Below, piece after piece: positions 58,200 to 64,000 of a DNA stretch of 64,000 nucleotides. Both the position numbers and the translations under genes were made by a program. Within the stretch, counting starts at the first letter, position 1. Each line of letters begins with the position of its first letter. The notes below the pieces were generated by a model, which was given only the letters and a program-made list of their open reading frames with translations, was not told the origin of the DNA and made no database searches. Source of the stretch: Rotaria sordida (lineage: Eukaryota; Rotifera; Eurotatoria; Philodinida; Philodinidae); the NCBI GenBank assembly GCA_905250125.1, contig CAJNOL010000145.1:1-64000 (forward strand), written 5' to 3'.

Positions 58200-58410
58200 A
58201 ATTTTTGTTTTTTAATTTTTAGTTTTTGTTTCTTTATTTTTGTTTTTTTATTTTTTGGTATTTATTTTTATTTTTCTATTTTTGTTTTTTTATCCTTGTT
58301 TTTTCATCCTTGTTTTTTATCCTTGTTTTTTCATCCTTGTTTTTTTATCCTTGTTTTTTATCCTTGTTTTTTTATTTTTTGTTTTTTTATTTTTGTTTTT
58401 TCATTTTGCA
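58200..58410. repeat. T-rich minisatellite of atccttgtttttt units
   Basis: Repeated units of about 14-15 bp, ttttt(a/c)atccttgttttt, over about 210 bp, lying between two hammerhead copies. Long Phe-rich open frames through it are artefacts. Confidence 0.85.
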
Positions 58411-58422
58411 TTTTGTTTTAAG

Positions 58423-58478
58423 AAAATACTACGACTATAGTGTCGACCTTTCTCAAGGACTAATCCTCAGGTAGTTTT
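58423..58478 (-). ncRNA. Hammerhead ribozyme copy with GAAA changed to GACA
   Basis: Same layout as 58090-58145, including CTGAGGA and the GTC triplet. The second core box reads GACAC instead of GAAAC, an expected loss-of-function change. Confidence 0.6.
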
Positions 58479-58583
58479 AGCACTGCATAATTTCTAGAAT
58501 TGAATCGAAAAGATTTGCATCTTTCAATGTTCAATTTTTTAGAAAAGCAACGTAGAGAATTTCTTAAATACAATTTAGATGAG

Positions 58584-58632
58584 CATACTACGACCGGTTT
58601 CGCCCATGCTCAAGGGACTTATCAAGTGGCTT
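58584..58632 (-). ncRNA. Hammerhead-like motif with palindromic stem III
   Basis: On the minus strand: TTGATAAG, stem II GTCCC–TTGAGCAT–GGGC, GAAA, then ACCGGT and the GTC triplet, then GTAGTATGC. ACCGGT is self-complementary, as in PLE-type hammerheads thought to act as dimers. The first core box is off consensus (TTGATAA), so activity is doubtful. Confidence 0.5.
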
Positions 58633-58859
58633 AAGACATCTTAATCGATTACAAGAATCAAGTAAGAGACGGTCCATGAAAAAATCGAAGATTTTTGGAT
58701 ATCGAAAAACATGGCAATTGACAGATTTCAAATCTGACTCCATAGGAAGGTAGACCATAGTGTACCATAGAATAATCCAAAATATTGCGGTCTAAAGATC
58801 TACTACTGATCAGCTAGGGTAGACTGAACTGAGACACCCCTAAAAATTGAGAAAAAAAC

Positions 58860-59760
58860 TCAAAAATTGACCTATCACTTTTTGTAAGTTTTTTTCTTGA
58901 AATTTTTTCCTGTCCGAATCAAGTTATATGCCAATCGATAGAGCTTGATTTGCTCTACAAAACTGTGTATGTGATGTATCTCCTTTATCTTAAATTAGAA
59001 GCGAAAAAGTCAAAATGCAGAGTGTTAATGTGCTCTAAAATATTTTTCATTTTTCGGTATTTTGACTCAATGTCTTGATCAAAAGTCGATTGCCAAAAAA
59101 TTTTTATATCATTTTGTGGTCCATTTAATTCTGCATCGCATCATATATTGGACATTGTTTTAAGACATTCACAATTTGAGATACTTAGACTCGAATATGT
59201 AGTACTAACATCATATTTTACCGATTTTGCACAAAATTAGACATAACACCATCTTGATATTTGTCAATTTTTTCTTTAAAAACATCTCGCTATTTAAGTT
59301 GAATCATACACCATTCGAGAGAGCTCGTTGAGCTCCACAAAATAGAATATATAAAATTTCTCTTTCAATTCAATATAGAATCGAAAAAGTCTAAATACTG
59401 TATTTTTTGACATTACATTCAGTTTGGTCTATCTAGTATTTTAACCAAATGTTCATGTCATAAGATGACTTCCAGAAAAAAAATAATAACCTTTTATAGC
59501 CCATTTAATTCTGTATCGAATCATATATTGGACATTGCTTTCAAATGTTCTAAAGTTCACTCGTTCAGACTCACAAGATAAATACCGACACTATATTCAG
59601 TGATTACGTACGAAAGTGAGTTACCTCTTTTCTATATCAGGTGTGAATAATTCAAAAAGCTAATCAAATATTTTTCTTTGATATCATCACATGATTCGAT
59701 AGAGCTCGTCGAGCTCTATAAAATTGTCTACAGTCAAAAATTTCTAAACCATTATTTTGG
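58860..59760. repeat. About 375-bp tandem repeat, 2.4 copies
   Basis: The phrase gagagctcgttgagctc or a variant recurs at about 58941, 59316 and 59698. The phrase ccatttaattctg.atcg recurs at about 59131 and 59503, together with catatattggacattg. The period is about 372-382 bp. Confidence 0.75.
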
Positions 59761-60265
59761 ACAAAATTCACTAAAAACTATCTAAATAATATACAAAAAA
59801 TTGTATTTTTCATATTTTTTTGTTTCAAAAAAACTAGTTTTTCTCGAATAAATTCAACTATTTCCCCATAACATTCTTACATTATAAATTTGAAAATATG
59901 TTCATGCGATGTAAGATGAAAAGCTGCATCTATTGGAACCATTTTTAAAATGTTCGTATGTGACATATTCAAACAGTTGTTGAGTCTAAGAAGGTTCCCT
60001 TCCGCTGAAGTAACTCGTTGCAATTTGTTAAAAGAGAATGATCTCTCTCTAGATTCATCATTTGTCTTTTGATCGTATATCATCTTATTCAACATAAGAT
60101 GGGAAAAAAAGTTATGTATCAGTTTAACAAATACTTTATTATTGGTAAATGAATCCATTTTTTCCATATGAGTGGACCTATATGAGTAAAATGGGATGGT
60201 ATTTCGAGATCTTGTTTGTCAGAAGTTTATCTTTATGGGAAATAAGCATTATAGTTGCAATCAGC

Positions 60266-60438
60266 GCATCAAAATGCATCAACGACTATAGACATGAGTA
60301 AAAGTAATGCTCCCAACTAAATTTCATCCTTGGGTACCACAGGGAAAAAATAATAGGAAAAGTTCATGAGGAAGTGCACGAATATTTTATCGGAAGCCTT
60401 TTTTAATGACGCCTATAGATTTCGATGTATTTTGATGC
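60266..60438. repeat. Short inverted repeat, possible miniature element
   Basis: cgcatcaaaatgcatcaacg…ctatag at 60266-60292 is mirrored at 60412-60438 with four mismatches. About 120 bp lies between. Confidence 0.55.
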
Positions 60439-61890
60439 GTCGATTCTGAATATGATGTTTATTTTTCATTCCCTAGACTAAACGTACAGGATCTAAAAAC
60501 GGAAATTCACCTGTGTCCGTCGATCTGTAACATATGATACTATTGATGTTAACAACGGTACAAATGATCAGAGCCATATCCAGATGACTATATCGATGGT
60601 AGGAATGACCACAAATATGGTTCGAACAAATAGGGAAATGATACGAGTGATCATAGCTATCGATTTTAGCTTCAACAGCTGTAATTGCTAAGTATGTCAC
60701 ACAATCGCCGTTGCCAGTCACCGTTGAAATAAATAAATCAATGAGTCGTGGCACGAAGCACTTCATAGAACGATTATAAATCCTTACATTTCACGCTACG
60801 CGCTTACGTAGTAGTATCCGAAGATGATGAATATGATACTGTAAGCTGAATGAACTGTATATCGCTGATTCTGTGCTGTATCCGCCCATAGGCAGCGGAA
60901 CGTTTTCAACTTAGAGTAGGCCCAATATTTCTTATAAGATCCTCACCAACAGACCAAAAATAGAGAACGAATAATATTTTGTGATATACTATTCAAATCA
61001 AGCACGGTCAATATTCTTGTATTTTTCACTTACATTTTGTTATGTATAATATTAGTACAGATCAGAGAAGAATTTGAAACTTATGGTAAAGCGTGCATCC
61101 AAAACATCACGTAAATTTCTGGCTTCGTTGAACCTCGATTTTTAAATAAAACGCATCGGATTCAAAATTTTCACATTCGATTCCAAGTGTGTAGTCTTCA
61201 TGCTCTCAATGAAATTTTCTATTTTGAATTTCATAATCATCTCATAGATATGAAATTCTTTTTTCGATCAGAATATTGATGACTAGCACAGGTTACACAA
61301 ATTCAAACAATATTGAAGGTAATCTTATGATAATCAATGAGATTCTCGATCCATCGAATCATCAAATGCTTCAGTCCACACTATATATGTGGAAAGAATT
61401 ATCACTAAATCTAACCCTGGTCTGCTAAGGGGATGAGAAATCTTACGCAAAAAACATCCTTACTGTATCTTGATATCGTGATAAGGAAATGATGAGGATG
61501 ATGAGACGGAGGTTTATTAGTAATAATAAAAGTGAAGAAAGATATAACAAAGAGGATAAGGAAAAAGAGGGGATGATAACGATAGAGGAAAGCACCAACG
61601 GCAAGTCAAGAGCTATGACCACACGTTAATCCCTGAGACGAGAATAGAAAGAACCAATAACAAGAAATGAGAATGGTGAGTGGCAATAGAGCGACCTCTA
61701 TTGACGCTAACATATTCAAGTTAAAACTAGCTCTTACTTTCAGCTAGGATTGTCAGATCCAAATTCTGGGACTTGAATCCGAATTCGGACACAATCAACA
61801 GAAAATTTCAAATCCAGGAATGGATCCAGAGCCAATCAACTCATGAACCGATTCTATGACCTACACTTTTAACAAAGGAGTTTTTCATAT

Positions 61891-62319
61891 GTAGGGTGGG
61901 TGTGGGTGTGAGGTGTGGGTGCGGGGTGGATGTGGGTGTGAGGTGTGGGTGCGGGGTGGNNNNNNNNNNGTGTGGGTGCGGGGTGGATGTGGGTGTGAGG
62001 TGTGGGTGCGGGGTGGGTGTGGGTGTGTGAATGTGGGTGTGGATGTGTGTGCGAGTTTGGATGTGGCTGTGTGAATATGGGTGTGGATATGAGTATGTGA
62101 GTTTCTGTGTGAGTGCTGGTTGTTGGTTGTGATTGTGGATGCGATTTTGTTCTTCGGCAACACATCCACACCCCACAGCCACCTGCACTCACCAACCGAC
62201 ACATACCCACACTCACACCGACTCACCTACACCCACACAACCACATCCACATCCACATCCACACACCCACACCCATCCACCCACACCCACACCCCACACC
62301 CACACCCACCCACACCCTC
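61891..62319. repeat. Head-to-head telomere-like arrays: G-rich then C-rich
   Basis: From 61891 to about 62154 the + strand is made of gtgtgggtg-type units. From about 62160 to 62319 it is made of cacccacac-type units. The change of strand happens within a few bases around 62155 (gttcttcggcaac). The units are degenerate variants of TGTGGG, the type of telomere repeat I recall for bdelloid rotifers. Sequence near the junction is itself an imperfect inverted repeat (gtgagtgctgg / ccacctgcactcac). A 10-N assembly gap lies inside the G-rich arm. Confidence 0.85.
61960..61969. other. Assembly gap (10 N)
   Basis: Ten undetermined bases inside the G-rich array. The true length is unknown, and the flanks are near-identical repeats, so the array may be collapsed or extended here. 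Confidence 1.
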
Positions 62320-62559
62320 AAGGAGAGTTCATGAAATTCGTTTTCTGACTCATACTTGAGCGGAAGTAGGGCGAATTTTTCGAAAAATAAAAATCCGCCA
62401 AACACAGAAACTGAGTTAGATCTACTCAGTTTTAATGTTGATTCAGAATATCGTATTACTTTTAATCCAAATCATCACTTTTCAACTGAAATCGGCTACT
62501 TTCTGGTAGAAAAAAGCTCAAAATCCTGACCTATCTGCAGTGTGGTTAGGATCTCATTA

Positions 62560-62815
62560 TTGAGCCAGTGTTTTTTCTTGGATATTTTTATATCATTTTG
62601 AAGCTCTTCAAAAGTCCTATCAATTATATGAAAACTGGCGTGATGGTCAATACCTTTGATTCACAACGATGGAGGTTTTCGTTAGCTATCATTGATTTTT
62701 CACTTATTTTATGAGTATGTGATCCAATGTTCTCCATACCAAATGTTGCTGCTCAGTTTTTATTCCTGGACATTTTTATACTATTTTAAAGCTCTCGAAC
62801 CATATGAAAAGAAGG
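62560..62815. repeat. About 186-bp degenerate duplication
   Basis: tggatatttttatatcattttgaagctct near 62579 recurs as tggacatttttatactattttaaagctct near 62767, each followed by a related atatgaaaa phrase. It resembles the 375-bp repeat in style and may be a relative. Confidence 0.55.
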
Positions 62816-63238
62816 CTGCTCGATCATGTATTGAGTAGATTAAGCGAGACAATTATCATGAAAAGCCAGGATCATTCTTAATGCAATGCCCACTGAGTAA
62901 GTTAGTGCACCCGTTCATAGCAAAAACAAGCTCTATTTCATTAATTCTGTAATAGAACGCTTTTGGACACTCAATGTGATGGTTTCGCTAAGATAAAGTC
63001 GAATTTCTGAAGGAGGCAGATTTCATCACTTATTGACCCCACCTCCTTTCACAAGTTGCGAATATATAATTATCTCAAATCTGAATGCATAAATCTTTAT
63101 TGCAATGCCACATAATAAAAGCTGGTTGTAATAGACATTAGTATTTGTCAATCACGAAATAGCTCATACGACTTTGATAAAACCTTATTGTATTTAGTTA
63201 AATAATATCGTTTTATTTTTTTTGCGCGCATATATTTA

Positions 63239-64000
63239 ATGACTAGTGAAAATAATGTTACTACAATCCAAATAATTGTTCGTAATGAATCTTTTGAACT
63301 ATCATCTTCTCTATTTCGTCAATTTCTCGAATATTCATCATCTTCTAATTTCAATGTTTCTAAACGAGATGAACAAGATCAAATTTATTTAAATGTTCAT
63401 CCATGTATTTTCAATGCTTATCTTCTTTATATTCAATCAGGTTATTTTGTTCAACCTGATTATTTATCACAAGAAGACTTAATTAATGGGTTACGTATAT
63501 GTGGTGCACCTTTTGCTTTAATTAATCATTATGAACATTATGCTATAACATCAGTTCTTTCTTCGCATGAATATTCATGTCATTTAATTCATAATAAAAA
63601 TAGTATTCGACATAAATGGCTCAATGTATTAATTCTAATCGGACTTTTTATTGCCGGATGCTGTTTAACTATTGATTTATATCGACAAATATTAATGTTA
63701 AACAAAAATCCTTATGAGGAAACATCTCAATTGTTAATTATTATGATATATTTGATTGATAGTATTTTATTTCTATATTCATGTACACATGCAATTTCAA
63801 AATTTATTTCAAATGCAGGTGCAGAAAAACCATTAGAAAAAGATCCATATTTCATAACTAATATCATCTCATGTTTGGGTAAATAATTCAATTGAAATAG
63901 AAAAATATTAATGAAAATATCTTTTTAGGTATTTTATCTTATTTTATTATTCAGCGTCCAATTACTAATGTTTATGTATCACATTGGAATTCAATTTGGA
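63239..64000 (+). CDS. Second Kv-channel-like gene, 5' part only
   Basis: Exon 1 is 63239-63878 and exon 2 starts at 63929 after a 50-bp intron; the gene runs off the window. The first 110 residues look like a degenerate T1/BTB domain (NESFELSSSLFRQFLEYSS, then QIYLNVHPCIFNAYLLYIQ, then LINGLRICGAP). Then come hydrophobic segments WLNVLILIGLFIAGCCLTI and LLIIMIYLIDSILFLYS, in the positions of S1 and S2. The join reads CLG|ILSYFIIQRP. The pore is outside the window, so channel identity is inferred from domain order and from general likeness to the channel gene at 15.3-16.8 kb. Confidence 0.65.

Larger units (their letters stand above)
50696..63238. other. 12.5-kb gene-free, repeat-dominated region
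   Basis: I find no exon with family similarity in this interval. It is filled with satellites, minisatellites, hammerhead-bearing retroelement remnants and telomere-like arrays, listed separately. A degenerate frame on the minus strand at about 57842-58000 encodes a Gln/Glu-rich helix (contains NELEQCNEEKLNQMN) and could be a retroelement fragment. Two open frames at 59877-60167 and 60473-60766 (minus) have no recognisable features. Confidence 0.65.

Noticed and set aside
58182-58474. Phe-rich open frames of 66-82 codons in three frames
   Set aside because: They arise from the T-rich minisatellite; several frames are open together, which is a composition effect.
60473-60766. 97-codon minus-strand frame in the repeat zone
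   Set aside because: His- and Cys-containing but with no ordered motif, no neighbouring exons and atypical codon use.
61841-62405. His/Thr/Pro-rich and Val/Trp/Gly-rich open frames on both strands
   Set aside because: They are translations of the CCCACA/TGTGGG arrays, cross the N gap, and have no independent coding signal.

Overview
This is a piece of AT-rich animal nuclear genome. The genes are intron-rich, with many tiny GT-AG introns of about 48-60 bp, and they encode typical metazoan and ciliary proteins: CFAP36, a TTLL7-type tubulin glutamylase, LMBRD2, RPP25, an R-SNARE, a neuronal calcium sensor, filamin repeats, Kv channels and BRCA1-type BRCT domains. Three things together suggest a bdelloid rotifer: degenerate TGTGGG-type repeats, signs of Penelope-like (PLE) retroelements, and a bacterial-type homoserine-kinase-like gene. 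This assignment is inference. All exon joins were read by eye from GT/AG sites. For every complete multi-exon gene the exon lengths add up to a multiple of three.

Layout. 1-2.4 kb: no gene seen, one inverted repeat. 2.4-5.2 kb (-): a coiled-coil/PD-(D/E)XK/protein-kinase gene interrupted by a dimeric TA-flanked miniature transposon. 5.7-7.1 kb: a neuronal-calcium-sensor gene (+) converging on a small BAG1-like ubiquitin-fold gene (-). 7.7-12.2 kb (-): an 11-exon filamin-repeat gene with a tRNA-Ser(AGA) gene inside one intron. 12.8-14.1 kb (+): CFAP36. 15.3-16.8 kb (-): a divergent Kv channel. 19.1-21.8 kb (-): an intronless 898-residue protein with J-like, ankyrin and ADP-ribosyltransferase-like regions. 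21.8-26.4 kb: no gene seen; foldback and miniature elements. 26.4-31.9 kb (+): TTLL7-like gene with an unusual N-terminal extension. 34-36.8 kb: two unrecognised genes and the homoserine-kinase-like gene. 37.2-49.8 kb (+): a tight same-strand series of BRCA1-like tandem BRCT, RPP25-like, LMBRD2 and VAMP, possibly an operon.

50.7-63.2 kb has no convincing gene. It holds satellites (periods of about 172, 163 and 375 bp), purine and T-rich minisatellites, hammerhead-ribozyme sequences joined to CCCACA-type repeats, and a head-to-head pair of telomere-like arrays interrupted by a 10-N assembly gap. It looks subtelomeric or like an old chromosome-end junction. The window closes inside a second Kv-like gene (63.2 kb onward, +).

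The strongest candidates for something undescribed are the hammerhead cluster next to telomere-like repeats, the G-rich/C-rich junction at 62 kb, the transposon-broken nuclease-kinase gene, and the J/ankyrin/ART protein.
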